From positions 248,001 through 312,000 of the forward strand of contig NZ_AZED01000014.1 of NCBI RefSeq assembly GCF_001434145.1: DNA of 64,000 nucleotides, written 5' to 3'. Under the pieces are notes generated by a model. That model made no database searches. It had not been told where the DNA came from and saw only the letters and a program-made list of their open reading frames with translations. Shown here piece by piece: positions 17,323-27,418 of this stretch. Numbering within the stretch: position 1 is the first letter of the stretch; each line of letters opens with the position of its first letter. This stretch comes from Lentilactobacillus otakiensis DSM 19908 = JCM 15040. GTDB lineage: Bacteria > Bacillota > Bacilli > Lactobacillales > Lactobacillaceae. The position numbers were made by a program, and so were the translations under genes.

Positions 17323-18534
17323 ATGGCGATAATTGTGCGGATGGTAGAGATTCCTAAAGAGTTCCATGAGGCATTACCAATTTTACAAAAAATTGAATCG
17401 GCAGGCTACGAAGCCTATTTTGTCGGCGGTTCTGTGAGAGATACGATTTTAAAACGACCGATTCACGATGTGGATATTGCTACCAGTGCGTACCCCAGTG
17501 AAGTAAAGGCGTTGTTCAAACGGACTGTAGACACTGGAATCGAGCACGGAACTGTGATGATCCTTGACCATGGGACTGGATATGAAGTGACGACTTTTCG
17601 AACAGAGTCCGGCTACCAGGACTATCGACGCCCGGACAAGGTGACTTTTGTCCGTTCATTAAAAGAAGATCTGAAGCGTCGGGATTTTACAATTAATGCG
17701 CTGGCATTGGCTGAAAATGGCCAAGTGACTGATCTGTTTGGTGGCCTGGAAGATATGAAAAAACGGATTATTCGAGCAGTTGGCGATCCCAACGAACGGT
17801 TCAATGAAGATGCTCTGCGGATGATGCGAGCAGTCCGATTTGCCAGTCAATTGGATTTTAAAATTGAGGATGAGACCCTTGCCGGCATCAGCAAGCACAG
17901 TGAATTACTGGAAAAGATTGCTGTGGAACGTTCGCACACTGAATTTGTTAAAATGATGCTCGGTGTTGATGCCGAAAATGGTTTGAATATCATGTTGGAA
18001 ACAAATTTGTATCAGCATGTTCCAGTATTGGGGCAATACTTGCCGCAGCTACAACAAATCGTTGCCAGTAAATTTGAGCTCACTAATGAAGTTCAGGTTT
18101 GGTCACTTTTAGCCTTTCGATTTGGCTTTTCTTCGAAACAGATTTCCACCTTCTTAAAAAAGTGGAAGACCGCCAATAAAATAATTAATGATGTTATACT
18201 TACCGTTGAATTACTTTTTGCGATCCAACGGAATGATGTTACCAATTTAACTTTGTATCATGTTGGCTGCTCAAACGTCGATAACGCAATTGCGGTCATG
18301 GCAGATCATTCCAAAACTGCCAACCTGCCGGAAAGATACAATCAACTGCCAATCAAAAATAAAAAGCAGCTGCAGATTACCGGAGGCGTTTTAATTAAAA
18401 AGGGCGTCTTGAAGCCCAGTCCACAGCTTGGTAAGGTTTTGGATTATCTTGAACAAAATGTGGTTGCTGGAAAGATCGCCAATCATCAAGACGAGCTTGT
18501 CAAAGCAGCCGTTAACTTTCTAAATGAGGACTGA
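17323..18534 (+). CDS. cca: CCA-adding tRNA nucleotidyltransferase
   Basis: Adds or repairs the 3' CCA end of tRNAs. The 403-residue protein is a class II enzyme with the nucleotidyltransferase head: the GGS motif YFVGGSVRDTIL, the metal-binding DVDIATSAYP, the RRDFTINALAL flexible-loop motif and the base-recognising segment around NEDALRMMRAVRFASQL. The C-terminus is helical. The start is uncertain: ATG 17323 lacks a clear ribosome-binding site, and ATG 17341 six codons later would also fit. It overlaps no neighbour and is followed 7 bases later by an ABC-F gene, so the two are probably co-transcribed. Confidence 0.95.
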   Translation: MAIIVRMVEIPKEFHEALPILQKIESAGYEAYFVGGSVRDTILKRPIHDVDIATSAYPSEVKALFKRTVDTGIEHGTVMILDHGTGYEVTTFRTESGYQDYRRPDKVTFVRSLKEDLKRRDFTINALALAENGQVTDLFGGLEDMKKRIIRAVGDPNERFNEDALRMMRAVRFASQLDFKIEDETLAGISKHSELLEKIAVERSHTEFVKMMLGVDAENGLNIMLETNLYQHVPVLGQYLPQLQQIVASKFELTNEVQVWSLLAFRFGFSSKQISTFLKKWKTANKIINDVILTVELLFAIQRNDVTNLTLYHVGCSNVDNAIAVMADHSKTANLPERYNQLPIKNKKQLQITGGVLIKKGVLKPSPQLGKVLDYLEQNVVAGKIANHQDELVKAAVNFLNED

Positions 18535-18541
18535 TAACTGA

Positions 18542-20458
18542 ATGGAAACAATGCGTGTTGAAAACTTAGCAAAAACGTATGGTGAAAAAACGTTATTTGA
18601 TAAGCTGAATTTTATTATTAATGAACATGACCGAATTGGATTGATTGGAACCAACGGAACCGGGAAAACTTCTTTGCTCAACGCAATCGCAGGAATCGAC
18701 CATGATTCCACCGGTGACATTATTACCTCCAAATCATACACAATCGGCTATTTAAAACAGGACCCCGAACTCGATGATCAATTATCGATCATGGATGCCG
18801 TTTTTTCGGGCTCCCAAGCTGTCTATCGGACAATTCGAAACTATGAAGCATCACTAAAAGAATACTCGGCGCATCCCGAAGATGAGGACGCTGCCAAACG
18901 TTACACGAAAGCAGAAGCCCGCATGAATGAGGAAGATGCCTGGAATGCGCAAAACGACGTCAAGACCATTTTGAACCAGCTGAAAATTACGGATTATAAT
19001 CAAAAAATTTCCGAATTATCTGGTGGTCAGCGTCGCCGAGTTGGTTTAGCACAAGTTTTGATTCAAGCGCCTAATTTATTACTGCTCGATGAACCAACCA
19101 ACCATTTGGACTTTGATTCTATCGACTGGCTGGAGAACTACTTAGCTGGTTACAAGGGTTCCTTGATCGTCGTGACCCATGATCGATATTTTCTTGACCA
19201 CGTTGCCAATAAGATTTGGGAATTGTCATTTGGAAAATTGTACCAATATGATGGAAATTACCAGGATTATGTCCAACAAAAAGCCACTCGAGTTCAAGGC
19301 GAGATACAAGCTGAGCATAAGACCCAGCAGCTTTACAAGCAGGAATTGGCTTGGATGAAGACTGGCGCCAAGGCGCGTTCTACTAAGCAGCAGGCCCGGA
19401 TTAATCGATTCAATGATTTGAAAGAAAACGTCGGTACCTTGCAGCTTGACCAGGATGTCAATATTTCACTTGGCCAGACTCGTTTAGGTAAAGAAGTGCT
19501 CAAAATGAAGGACGCCAATCTCACTATTGACGGTAAAACGATCCTTAAAGATTTCAATATCCTTGTTCAACCCAACGAACGGATCGGGATCAGTGGTGAG
19601 AACGGTGCTGGGAAAACCAGCCTGTTAAATGTGATTGCCGGTCGTTTGAAGTTGGATTCTGGCATTATCAAAGTCGGTGAAACTGTCAAGATTGCTTACT
19701 ATACTCAGTTAACCGAACCGATTCCAGAAGATAAACGAGTCATCAGTTATTTGAGCGAGATTGGTCAACAAGTGACTGACAATACCGGTCAAAAGATCAG
19801 TGTGGCCGAATTGCTTGAAGAATTCTTGTTCCCACGTTTCATGCATGGCACGTTGATTCGTAAGCTCTCGGGTGGTGAAAAACGGCGCCTGTATCTACTG
19901 AAATTGTTGATGCAGCAGCCAAACGTTTTACTCTTGGATGAGCCGACCAACGATTTGGACATTGCGACTTTGACTGTTCTGGAAGACTATATTTCTAAAT
20001 TTCAGGGAACTGTCATCACGGTTTCTCATGACCGTTACTTCTTGGATAAGGTTGCCGACAGGTTATTGATTTTCCAAGGCAACGGGGTGATTGAAGAACA
20101 CCGCGGCCGATTTACGGATTACTTGGCTTCATTAAAAAAGTCACCAAAGCAGGCAGCTAAACCGGCGTCAAATACGTCCACTGACCAAGCTGGTACTTCA
20201 AGTGAAGCCAGCGACTCAACGGACACGGATAAGCAAGAGAAGAAGAAACTCACTTATTCTGAAAAAATCGAGTATGATCATATCGAAGACGATATTGAAA
20301 AACTTGAATCTCAAATTGAAGACATTGATAAACAGATGCAGACCAATGGTTCGGATTATGATAAGCTGGCTGATTTGCAGGCTCAAAAAGACAAATTATC
20401 CGCTGAATCCGATAAAAAGATGAAGCGTTGGGAATATTTGAGTGAATACGCAGAGTAA
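18542..20458 (+). CDS. ABC-F family ATPase (YfmR/Uup-like)
   Basis: A soluble protein of 638 residues with two ABC domains and no membrane part. Walker A motifs are [12 protein letters not shown] (near residue 37) and [12 protein letters not shown] (near 353). Signatures are [15 protein letters not shown] and [15 protein letters not shown], and Walker B regions are [12 protein letters not shown] and [12 protein letters not shown]. The linker between the domains is the region that enters the ribosomal E site in this family. After an Ala/Ser/Thr-rich spacer the last 80 residues form a charged coiled coil typical of Uup and YfmR, which relieve stalled ribosomes. It is unlikely to be an antibiotic-resistance member, but sequence alone cannot exclude it. 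Confidence 0.9.
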   Translation: METMRVENLAKTYGEKTLFDKLNFIINEHDRIGLIGTNGTGKTSLLNAIAGIDHDSTGDIITSKSYTIGYLKQDPELDDQLSIMDAVFSGSQAVYRTIRNYEASLKEYSAHPEDEDAAKRYTKAEARMNEEDAWNAQNDVKTILNQLKITDYNQKISELSGGQRRRVGLAQVLIQAPNLLLLDEPTNHLDFDSIDWLENYLAGYKGSLIVVTHDRYFLDHVANKIWELSFGKLYQYDGNYQDYVQQKATRVQGEIQAEHKTQQLYKQELAWMKTGAKARSTKQQARINRFNDLKENVGTLQLDQDVNISLGQTRLGKEVLKMKDANLTIDGKTILKDFNILVQPNERIGISGENGAGKTSLLNVIAGRLKLDSGIIKVGETVKIAYYTQLTEPIPEDKRVISYLSEIGQQVTDNTGQKISVAELLEEFLFPRFMHGTLIRKLSGGEKRRLYLLKLLMQQPNVLLLDEPTNDLDIATLTVLEDYISKFQGTVITVSHDRYFLDKVADRLLIFQGNGVIEEHRGRFTDYLASLKKSPKQAAKPASNTSTDQAGTSSEASDSTDTDKQEKKKLTYSEKIEYDHIEDDIEKLESQIEDIDKQMQTNGSDYDKLADLQAQKDKLSAESDKKMKRWEYLSEYAE

Positions 20459-20496
20459 TTGTAATCATTAACGTTCTTTCAAAAAGGAGAATTGCT

Positions 20497-21447
20497 ATGT
20501 TAGAAGATGCATATTTAGATCTGGCACGTTACGTTTTAGAAAATGGTCATAAGAAAACTGATCGGACCCACACAGGGACTATCAGTACTTTTGGCTATCA
20601 AATGAGATTTGATTTATCCAAGAGATTTCCATTGCTGACCACTAAAAAGGTGCCTTTTGGATTGATTAAGAGTGAACTTCTATGGTTTTTGAAGGGTGAC
20701 ACCAACATTCAATTTTTGCTGAAACACAAAAACCACATTTGGGATGAATGGGCCTTTGAAAAGTTTGTTAATTCAAACGACTATACCGGCCCGGATATGA
20801 CTGACTTTTCCCATCGTGCTCAAAAGGATCCTGAATTCAGCAAAGTTTATCATGAGCAAAAGAAGCTTTTTTGTGATCGAATTGTGGAAGACGACGACTT
20901 TGCGCAAAAGTATGGTGATCTGGGCTTGGTTTACGGCAGTCAGTGGCGTGATTGGAAGACTTCAACCGGCGGCACCATTGATCAAATTCAAAATGTGATT
21001 GATTTGATCAAGACACATCCAGACTCAAGACGGATGATTGTTTCCGCTTGGAATCCAGAGGATGTGCCGACCATGGCCTTACCACCGTGCCACACATTAT
21101 TCCAATTCTATGTCAATGATGGCAAACTCAGCTGTCAATTGTATCAACGCTCGGGTGATATTTTCCTTGGTGTTCCATACAACATTGCCAGCTATGCTCT
21201 GCTGACTTCAATGATTGCCAGAGAATGCGGTTTGGAAGTTGGCGACTTTGTTCATACCTTTGGGGATGCGCACATTTATCTCAACCATATTGACCAAGTT
21301 AAGGAGCTCTTGACTCGCAAACCTCGTCAAGCACCTGAACTTTGGCTGAATCCTGAAAAGAAGCATTTGGATGAATTTGAAATGTCAGATATTAAGGTCA
21401 AAAATTATGATCCATATCCGGTTATCAAAGCACCCGTAGCTGTTTAG
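20497..21447 (+). CDS. thyA: Thymidylate synthase
   Basis: Methylates dUMP to dTMP using methylenetetrahydrofolate, giving dihydrofolate, which the next gene product reduces. The 316-residue length matches the well-known Lactobacillus casei enzyme, which has an insertion of about 50 residues in the small domain relative to E. coli; here it covers about [16 protein letters not shown] to [10 protein letters not shown]. The catalytic Cys is in [12 protein letters not shown]. The dUMP-binding [20 protein letters not shown] and the C-terminal IKAPVAV are intact. AAAGGAGAATTGCT precedes the ATG. Confidence 0.98.
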   Translation: MLEDAYLDLARYVLENGHKKTDRTHTGTISTFGYQMRFDLSKRFPLLTTKKVPFGLIKSELLWFLKGDTNIQFLLKHKNHIWDEWAFEKFVNSNDYTGPDMTDFSHRAQKDPEFSKVYHEQKKLFCDRIVEDDDFAQKYGDLGLVYGSQWRDWKTSTGGTIDQIQNVIDLIKTHPDSRRMIVSAWNPEDVPTMALPPCHTLFQFYVNDGKLSCQLYQRSGDIFLGVPYNIASYALLTSMIARECGLEVGDFVHTFGDAHIYLNHIDQVKELLTRKPRQAPELWLNPEKKHLDEFEMSDIKVKNYDPYPVIKAPVAV

Positions 21448-21457
21448 GAGGACACCG

Positions 21458-21949
21458 ATGTTATCTTTTATTTGGGCAGAAGATGCCAACGGATTGATCG
21501 GTGCTGCCGGTCAATTGCCATGGCATTTGCCTGACGACATGCACTATTTTAAGCAAACAACGATGGGGAATACGATTATTTCCGGATCACGGACATTTCG
21601 AAGTTATAATCGACCATTACCTGGTCGTGAGAATATCGTTGTTTCCAGCCAGACTGATTTTCCGGCAGGCATAGAAGTTGTCTCATCAATTGCACGGTTA
21701 TGCGGAATAATTGCCGAAAATCCAGATAAAGAATATATCGTGACCGGCGGCGCAAACTTATTTTCCCAGTTGCTCTCGCAGGTTGATCGGCTTTATCGAA
21801 CTAAAATTGACGCAACATTCTCTGGAGACACTTATATGCCAGCCATCGATTATTCATTGTTTGATCAAATCAAATCAGTTAAAGGGGTTGTGGATGCCAA
21901 AAACAAGTATCCACATACCTTCGAAGTTTTTGAAAGAAAGACAAACTAG
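21458..21949 (+). CDS. folA: Dihydrofolate reductase
   Basis: Reduces dihydrofolate to tetrahydrofolate with NADPH. The 163-residue protein has the N-terminal MLSFIWAEDANGLIGAAGQLPWHLPDDM with the Met20-type loop (given in parts: FIWAEDANGLIGAAGQ, LPWHLPDDM), the active-site Asp in PDDMHYFK, and the NADPH-binding YIVTGGANLFSQL. It lies 10 bases after thyA with GGAGGACACCG in front, forming a two-gene dTMP cycle operon. Confidence 0.97.
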   Translation: MLSFIWAEDANGLIGAAGQLPWHLPDDMHYFKQTTMGNTIISGSRTFRSYNRPLPGRENIVVSSQTDFPAGIEVVSSIARLCGIIAENPDKEYIVTGGANLFSQLLSQVDRLYRTKIDATFSGDTYMPAIDYSLFDQIKSVKGVVDAKNKYPHTFEVFERKTN

Positions 21950-21981
21950 GCATAAATGCTTATGAATCTTTTCGCAAACTT

Positions 21982-21990
21982 TGATATAAT
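21982..21990 (+). promoter_or_regulatory. Extended -10 promoter of degV
   Basis: TGATATAAT at 21982-21990 is a consensus TATAAT with an extended TG motif. No good -35 box is found 16 to 18 bases upstream, as is common for extended -10 promoters. Confidence 0.6.
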
Positions 21991-22043
21991 TGTGTGTGGA
22001 CTATAAATAAATTATTAATTTTGTAAAGAAACGAGTGGCGCAA

Positions 22044-22892
22044 ATGGCAAAAGTAAAAATTGTGACGGATTCATCCGCTCAACTTACAGATGAAGAACTC
22101 AAACAATACGGAATTACGATTGTTCCATTAACAGTGATGATCGATGATACTGTGTACATTGACCGTGACACAATCACCAATGAAACCTTTGTTCCTCAAA
22201 TGCTTGCTGCACATGACCTGCCAAAGACAAGCCAACCACCAGTTGGTAAATTTGTGGAAGCGTTCGATCAATTGGGCGAAGATGGCAGTCAGGTTCTTTG
22301 TTTGGACATGCTGGAAGCAATCAGTGGGACTGTCCATGCTGCAGAACAGGCGGCAACTTTAAGTAAGGCTGACGTAACAGTTGTTGACAGCCAGAGTACT
22401 GACCGTGGATTAGGCTTTCAAGTGATTGAAGCTGCTAAACTTGCTCAACAAGGTGCTGATATGAAGACAATTTTAGCCAGAGTTGATAAAGTACGTAGTA
22501 ATACCAAGTTGTATCTTTGCGTCATGACTTTGGACAACATTGTTAAAGGCGGCCGGCTTCATCCCATTGCTGGAGCGATTACCAATTTCTTAAATATCAA
22601 GTTAGGGCTTCAGGTTACTGGCGGCAAACTTAAAATTATTTCTAAAGGTCGTGGCGATAAGTCACTTAAAAAGTTTTTCAATGGTATCATTGATGAAATG
22701 AAAAACACGCCTTCTATCAAGTCGATTGGCATTTCATATGTCACTGAGACCGAAGTGTTAAAGGATACTGTTCAAAAGCTTAAGGCGGAGTTCCCAGATG
22801 CTTCATTTTTGGAGCGGGTCACTTCACCAACCATTTCCACCCACACTGGAAAGGGTGCCTTCGCGTTAATTTATTACAGTGATCCTGAATAA
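22044..22892 (+). CDS. DegV-family fatty-acid-binding protein
   Basis: DegV (FakB-type) proteins hold a fatty acid and present it to the kinase FakA for phosphorylation. The 282-residue protein has the N-terminal VKIVTDSSAQLTDEEL, the middle TSQPPVGKF and the fatty-acid contact region LDNIVKGGRLHPIAG typical of the family. I start at ATG 22044. A GTG at 22035, three codons earlier, is possible, as the ribosome-binding site GAGTGG overlaps it. Followed by a terminator, so it seems monocistronic. The partner kinase is not in this window. Confidence 0.9.
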   Translation: MAKVKIVTDSSAQLTDEELKQYGITIVPLTVMIDDTVYIDRDTITNETFVPQMLAAHDLPKTSQPPVGKFVEAFDQLGEDGSQVLCLDMLEAISGTVHAAEQAATLSKADVTVVDSQSTDRGLGFQVIEAAKLAQQGADMKTILARVDKVRSNTKLYLCVMTLDNIVKGGRLHPIAGAITNFLNIKLGLQVTGGKLKIISKGRGDKSLKKFFNGIIDEMKNTPSIKSIGISYVTETEVLKDTVQKLKAEFPDASFLERVTSPTISTHTGKGAFALIYYSDPE

Positions 22893-22912
22893 TGTTAGAT
22901 GAATATTGCTTG

Positions 22913-22953
22913 AAGGGGCGAGACAAAGCGGGCGTTTTGTTATCACCCCTTTT
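22913..22953 (+). terminator. Terminator after degV
   Basis: AAGGGGCGAGACAAA (from 22913) pairs with TTTTGTTATCACCCCTT (ending 22952) with a small bulge, followed by T residues. Confidence 0.8.
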
Positions 22954-22977
22954 AGATTTTTATGAGAGGTTGTTTCT

Positions 22978-23904
22978 GTGAGTAAAAATAAACATATCAA
23001 ACAAAAACAGCATCATTTTCATTGGTTGCTCCTGCTGCTTGGGATCGTCGTGATTGGTGCGGCGGCTTTTGGCGGTTACCATTTTCTTAATTCGGGGACG
23101 ACTTCGCTCCCCAAAGAGGTGAAGTTGACTGCAGTTGGTGACTCATTGACCCAAGGAGTTGGGGATCCAACTGCTAAAGGCGGCTATACCCATTTGATTC
23201 GTGAAAAAGTCGCTGACAAGAATCCAAGTGTGAGAATGTCAGTTGCTAACTACGGAATCTCTGGTGAGACAACCAACCAGATTAATCATCGGGTGGTTCA
23301 TTCCAAACGGCTGCAGAACAGTCTTCGCCAGGCAAACGTCATTACGATCACTACTGGTGGTAACGATCTGCTCAAATTTTTAAAAGCTAATGTCGTGGGT
23401 TTGAACAAACACCAGTTGGATCGGAAAATGACGGGTTACTGCCAAACATACCAGACCAGGGTGACACGGTTGTTCAGAAACATTCGCCATTTGAACCGGC
23501 AGGCACCGATTTTTGTGTTTGGGATTTACAACCCGGTATACGTCTACTTTCCACAGGTCAGTTATATTAATGATACGGTGATTCATACCAACCAAATTAC
23601 CAGTAAAGTCATTAATCAACAGCACGGCATGTATTTTGTGTCGATTAACAAACAGTTGACGGATGGTCAGTTTAAGACGGCTAAATCCAGGAAATCCTTG
23701 GAGGAGAAAGCAGCCGCCAGTATCATTGCTGAAGGGCACAATTCACCAGCAGATATTGAACAGCTGCTGGATGGGCAACCGGCTCAATCCAACAAATATC
23801 TGTCAAACGATGATCATTTCCATCCAAATTTAACCGGTTATAAAATCATGACCAACCAACTTTATAAACAAATGGCGGCACATATTACTTGGCTAAAGGA
23901 GTAA
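22978..23904 (+). CDS. Membrane-anchored SGNH-hydrolase (YpmR-like)
   Basis: A 308-residue lipase/esterase-type protein with an N-terminal membrane anchor (about 17-40) and an extracellular SGNH domain. Block I is VGDSLTQGVGD with the catalytic Ser, block II NYGISGETT, block III TTGGNDLL, and block V DDHFHPNLTGY with the catalytic Asp and His. The natural substrate is unknown; an acyl group on a wall or membrane component is likely. The start is GTG 22978 after GAGAGGTTGTTTCT. It is followed after 6 bases by ypmS, as in other Firmicutes. Confidence 0.9.
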   Translation: MSKNKHIKQKQHHFHWLLLLLGIVVIGAAAFGGYHFLNSGTTSLPKEVKLTAVGDSLTQGVGDPTAKGGYTHLIREKVADKNPSVRMSVANYGISGETTNQINHRVVHSKRLQNSLRQANVITITTGGNDLLKFLKANVVGLNKHQLDRKMTGYCQTYQTRVTRLFRNIRHLNRQAPIFVFGIYNPVYVYFPQVSYINDTVIHTNQITSKVINQQHGMYFVSINKQLTDGQFKTAKSRKSLEEKAAASIIAEGHNSPADIEQLLDGQPAQSNKYLSNDDHFHPNLTGYKIMTNQLYKQMAAHITWLKE

Positions 23905-23910
23905 GTTTGA

Positions 23911-24528
23911 ATGAGAAATGCCTCAAACAAAAGTAAACAGCGAAACCCGTGGAAAATTGCTTTTATAGCACTCATCAGCATGTTGATCATCGCAGCGGCT
24001 GGCGTTTTTTTAGCGGTGTCACTTTCTTCATCCATTAACAAGTCAGTTAATCAAAAGTCAACCAACACATCAGAACCAATTTCTGCGACGATCAACAAAA
24101 CCCAGTTGAATCAGTTATCCAATTATTACTTAGGGCGACTGCAAAAGGGTTCGGCAGCTCAATATCATTTCGAAGTGGGAAATGAAGGAATTGTCTATGG
24201 GTCACTCAAGTTATTAGGTTCAAGTGTTGATTACTCACTGACGTTTGATCCCAAGGTGATGCCAAATGGCAATATTGAACTCCATGCAAATAAGCTTGCG
24301 TTAGGCAAGTTCCCGGTGCCAATTAGTTTTGTTCTGATGTATGTTAAGCAAAATTACAAACTGCCCAAATGGGTTCAATTGATTCCAAAGGATAAAACCA
24401 TCAAACTTGATATTATTCATATGAATGGTGACAATGGAATCAATTATCGCGCACGAACCATTGATATGAAGGGTCAGGGTAAATTCACCTTTGACATTCT
24501 TTTGCCGCAAACAGACAAGGAGGATTAG
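23911..24528 (+). CDS. YpmS-like membrane protein (DUF2140)
   Basis: A 205-residue protein with one N-terminal membrane segment (about 15-38, IAFIALISMLIIAAAGVFLAV) and an extracellular domain. It keeps the DUF2140 features TFDPKVMPNGNIELHANKLALG (in part) and LGKFPVPISFVLMYVKQNY. Function unknown. The gene is consistently located between the SGNH hydrolase and yozE, which suggests a joint envelope role. AAAGGAGTAAGTTTGA precedes the ATG. Confidence 0.85.
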   Translation: MRNASNKSKQRNPWKIAFIALISMLIIAAAGVFLAVSLSSSINKSVNQKSTNTSEPISATINKTQLNQLSNYYLGRLQKGSAAQYHFEVGNEGIVYGSLKLLGSSVDYSLTFDPKVMPNGNIELHANKLALGKFPVPISFVLMYVKQNYKLPKWVQLIPKDKTIKLDIIHMNGDNGINYRARTIDMKGQGKFTFDILLPQTDKED

Positions 24529-24530
24529 TA

Positions 24531-24749
24531 TTGAACAAAACATTCTATCAATTTCTGATGACCAAACGTAACCCGGGAAGTACTGATCCTGAGGCTGAGT
24601 TTGCCAACAATGCATTTTATGATCAGTCATTTCCCAAACAGGAAGATGAATTTGATGAACTATCCAAATATTTAGAAGAAAATGCTTCATACCTTCCCAC
24701 CATGGAAATATTTGATTCGGTGTGGAAGGAATACCAAGAAAGCTTTTAG
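24531..24749 (+). CDS. yozE: YozE-family SAM-like small protein
   Basis: A 72-residue acidic helical protein with FYQFLMTKRNP at the start and LSKYLEENASYLPTMEIFDSVW, the pattern of YozE/UPF0346 proteins. These have a sterile-alpha-motif-like fold and no known function. The start is TTG 24531 with AAGGAGGATTAGTA in front, two bases after ypmS. The next gene, rbgA, starts 11 bases after its stop. Confidence 0.9.
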   Translation: MNKTFYQFLMTKRNPGSTDPEAEFANNAFYDQSFPKQEDEFDELSKYLEENASYLPTMEIFDSVWKEYQESF

Positions 24750-24760
24750 GAAGTGAAATA

Positions 24761-25633
24761 ATGGCAGTAACAATACAATGGTTTCCAGGACATATGGCTA
24801 AAGCAATCCGCCAATTCGAAGAAAATCTTTCTTTGGTTGACGTCGTATTCGAAGTGATTGACGCCAGAATTCCACTGACTTCTCAGAACCCCGAAATTAA
24901 ACGGATTAGTGCTGATAAGCCTCATCTTTACATTATGACCAAACGGGACCTGGCAGATCCAAAGCGAACCAATGCTTGGCTGCAATATTTTGCCGAACAT
25001 GATCAACCCGCAATTGCGATTGACGCCAAAACTAAATTTGGAATTAATAACGTCATCTCAGTTATTTCGCCAATTTTGCACGATAAATTGCAGCGTGAGC
25101 AGGATAAAGGGATGAAGAAGCGGCCAATTCGAGCTATCAGTGTGGGCGTTCCCAATGTTGGGAAGTCGACAGTCTTGAACCGATTGGTGAACCGTCGGGC
25201 AGCTCAAGTCGGTAATCGACCTGGCGTTACCAAGGGCCAACAGTGGCTCAAATCCACCGATAAATTGGAATTGCTGGATACGCCGGGCATTTTGTGGCCT
25301 AAATTCTCCAGTCAGGAGGTTGCCAACAAATTAGCATTCACAGGTGCGATTAAGGAAAGTGTCTATGCCAGTGACGATGTTGCCTTATTTGGCTTGAAAG
25401 AAATTAGACAATTAAATCCCGAAGGACTGAAGGATCGTTATCATTTGAATGATGATGATCTCGACTTATCCGATGTTGATTTACTTTTGCAGATTACCAA
25501 AAAAGTTGGTATGCGCGACGATTATGAGAGAGGCTCCGACCGGATTATTCAAGATTTCCGTTCTGGTAAAATTGGCCGGTATACCCTTGACGATCCCGAA
25601 GTGGTGAACGACGATGACCAAGCTAACGATTAA
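24761..25633 (+). CDS. rbgA: Ribosome biogenesis GTPase RbgA (YlqF)
   Basis: A circularly permuted GTPase needed for late assembly of the 50S subunit. The 290-residue protein starts [19 protein letters not shown], with the G4 motif TKRD (near residue 63) ahead of the G1 motif [14 protein letters not shown] (near 130) and G3 DTPGI (near 175), the permuted order. The catalytic His of the family is in the FPGHMAKA segment. The start at ATG 24761 is supported by AGGAAG. An ATG 39 bases earlier is inside yozE. It overlaps rnhB by 20 bases. Confidence 0.96.
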   Translation: MAVTIQWFPGHMAKAIRQFEENLSLVDVVFEVIDARIPLTSQNPEIKRISADKPHLYIMTKRDLADPKRTNAWLQYFAEHDQPAIAIDAKTKFGINNVISVISPILHDKLQREQDKGMKKRPIRAISVGVPNVGKSTVLNRLVNRRAAQVGNRPGVTKGQQWLKSTDKLELLDTPGILWPKFSSQEVANKLAFTGAIKESVYASDDVALFGLKEIRQLNPEGLKDRYHLNDDDLDLSDVDLLLQITKKVGMRDDYERGSDRIIQDFRSGKIGRYTLDDPEVVNDDDQAND

Positions 25634-26387
25634 AGAAATTAAACAAGTGTTGGCTGAGATCGAGGACCTTACTGATCCTCAATTAGCTGAATTGAAAAGC
25701 GATCCTCGTAAAGGTGTCCAAACAGCCACCCGTGCCACAATCAAACGGCTCCAAAAAAAGGCAGAAGCTTTGGCTGAATTTGAGCATCGTTTTAGATATG
25801 AACGTTCATTTTGGCATCACGGATTACAATACGTTGCCGGCGTGGATGAAGTCGGTCGTGGCCCATTGGCAGGGCCAGTGGTCTCGGCTGCGGTTATCTT
25901 GCCGCACGATTTTGATCTAATTGCGGTCAATGATTCTAAGCAACTGACACCATCCATCCGGGCTGAATTAGCACCGAAAATCCGGGCGGAAGCTTTGAGT
26001 ATTGGAATTGGGATGGTTGATAATCACGGCATCGATGAGTTGAATATTTATCAAGCCACCCGAGTTGCCATGAAACAAGCAGTCGAAGCTTTGGACCCCC
26101 GGCCCGAAGAGATTATTGTCGATGCCATGCAGATCCCAGTACCAATTCGACAAACTCGATTGATCAAAGGGGATGCAAAAAGCATTAGTGTCTCCGCTGC
26201 CAGCATCGTTGCAAAGGTGTACCGGGATCATTTAATGGATGAATATGCCAAACGCTATCCCGAATATGATTTTCCGCACAACGCGGGTTATGGGACGGCT
26301 AAGCATTTAGCAGCTTTAAAAGCGTACGGTCCGACTCCGATTCACCGAATGACCTTTGCGCCAGTTAAAAAATTTAGCAAAAAATAA
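25614..26387 (+). CDS. rnhB: Ribonuclease HII
   Basis: Cleaves the RNA strand of RNA-DNA hybrids and single ribonucleotides in DNA. The 257-residue protein has the N-terminal extension usual in Firmicutes (about 70 residues) and then the catalytic residues in [15 protein letters not shown] (Asp-Glu), DAMQIP and [11 protein letters not shown]. The pairing with rbgA is conserved in Bacilli. The start ATG overlaps the end of rbgA. Confidence 0.97.
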   Translation: MTKLTIKEIKQVLAEIEDLTDPQLAELKSDPRKGVQTATRATIKRLQKKAEALAEFEHRFRYERSFWHHGLQYVAGVDEVGRGPLAGPVVSAAVILPHDFDLIAVNDSKQLTPSIRAELAPKIRAEALSIGIGMVDNHGIDELNIYQATRVAMKQAVEALDPRPEEIIVDAMQIPVPIRQTRLIKGDAKSISVSAASIVAKVYRDHLMDEYAKRYPEYDFPHNAGYGTAKHLAALKAYGPTPIHRMTFAPVKKFSKK

Positions 26388-26424
26388 ATATTTTTACGTA
26401 ATTACTCTTAAAAGGATGAAGACA

Positions 26425-27309
26425 ATGCTTTTAAGAGATTTTTTATTGAGAATCCATTTATGTAAGGGAATTGGCATTATTGGCAAATCAAAAATTTACA
26501 CTTGGATGGACCGAGTCGGCTGGAACGATCTGCAAATCCCGACGGCAGGCTTTTTGAGTGCGGTCGCTCAGCTAAATTCACGGAATTCGGCAGTTTTTCG
26601 ACAAAGTTATGAGCAGTTGATTCAAGATGATGAACAGGTGATCAAATTAGTCGATGGCGAACGCTGGTTGACCATTGTCGATGCTGAGTATCCATTGCAG
26701 CTGCGAGAATCGTACGCACCACCATTAGTTTTATTTTACCGTGGAGATTTGGACCTATTGAAGCATCCATTGTTGGGGATTGTCGGTGCGCGAGACTGTA
26801 CCTCATATTCCGTTGAAATCTTAAAAAATTTGATTCCTGGAAGAGTTTCCAATACAATGACTATTGTGTCGGGGCTCGCAAAAGGAGTTGATACACTGGC
26901 CCATCAATGTGCGATTGCCAATAACGGTTGTACAATCGGAGTGATTGGGACGGGGATGGATATTTGCTATCCATATTCCAACCAAGACCTCCAAGCCAGC
27001 ATCGCCCGGGATCATTTGCTGATCAGCGAGTATCCGAACCACACGAAGGGCTACCGCAACCATTTTCCAGAACGTAATCGAATCATTGCCGGGTTGGTGC
27101 AAAGCGTTTTAGTCACCGAAGCCAAGCAACACTCGGGCAGTTTAATTACGGCTAATTTAGCGCTTCAAAATAATCGGAATGTGTTAGCAGTTCCGGGATC
27201 GATTTTAGCACCGCTTTCTGTTGGCACGAATGAATTAATTGTTGCCGGTGCAAAACCGGTCTTACGCGATTTGGACATTCTGGAGGAATACTTTCACACC
27301 GGGATTTAG
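26425..27309 (+). CDS. dprA: DNA-processing protein DprA
   Basis: DprA loads RecA on incoming single-stranded DNA during natural transformation. The 294-residue protein has the Rossmann-like core: LLGIVGARDCTSYS, TIVSGLAKGVDTLAH, GCTIGVIGTGMDICYP, FPERNRIIAGL and AKQHSGSLITANLALQ. The C-terminal winged helix of some family members is absent. ATG 26425 is preceded by AAAAGG at good spacing; an ATG nine bases upstream is too close to that site. The gene lies between rnhB and topA as in other lactobacilli. Confidence 0.94.
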   Translation: MLLRDFLLRIHLCKGIGIIGKSKIYTWMDRVGWNDLQIPTAGFLSAVAQLNSRNSAVFRQSYEQLIQDDEQVIKLVDGERWLTIVDAEYPLQLRESYAPPLVLFYRGDLDLLKHPLLGIVGARDCTSYSVEILKNLIPGRVSNTMTIVSGLAKGVDTLAHQCAIANNGCTIGVIGTGMDICYPYSNQDLQASIARDHLLISEYPNHTKGYRNHFPERNRIIAGLVQSVLVTEAKQHSGSLITANLALQNNRNVLAVPGSILAPLSVGTNELIVAGAKPVLRDLDILEEYFHTGI

Positions 27310-27320
27310 AAGTTCATTAG

Positions 27321-27349
27321 TTGACACTTCAAAATTCCTGCAATATGAT
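27321..27349 (+). promoter_or_regulatory. Promoter of topA
   Basis: Perfect TTGACA at 27321-27326, 17 bases, TATGAT at 27344-27349. It begins 12 bases after the dprA stop and leaves a leader of about 63 bases. Confidence 0.85.
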
Positions 27350-27418
27350 GTGGTAGATTTGTAATAAAAATTCCTACAATAATATAACTAAAAATAAGCA
27401 GTTTTGAGGGGAGAAAAT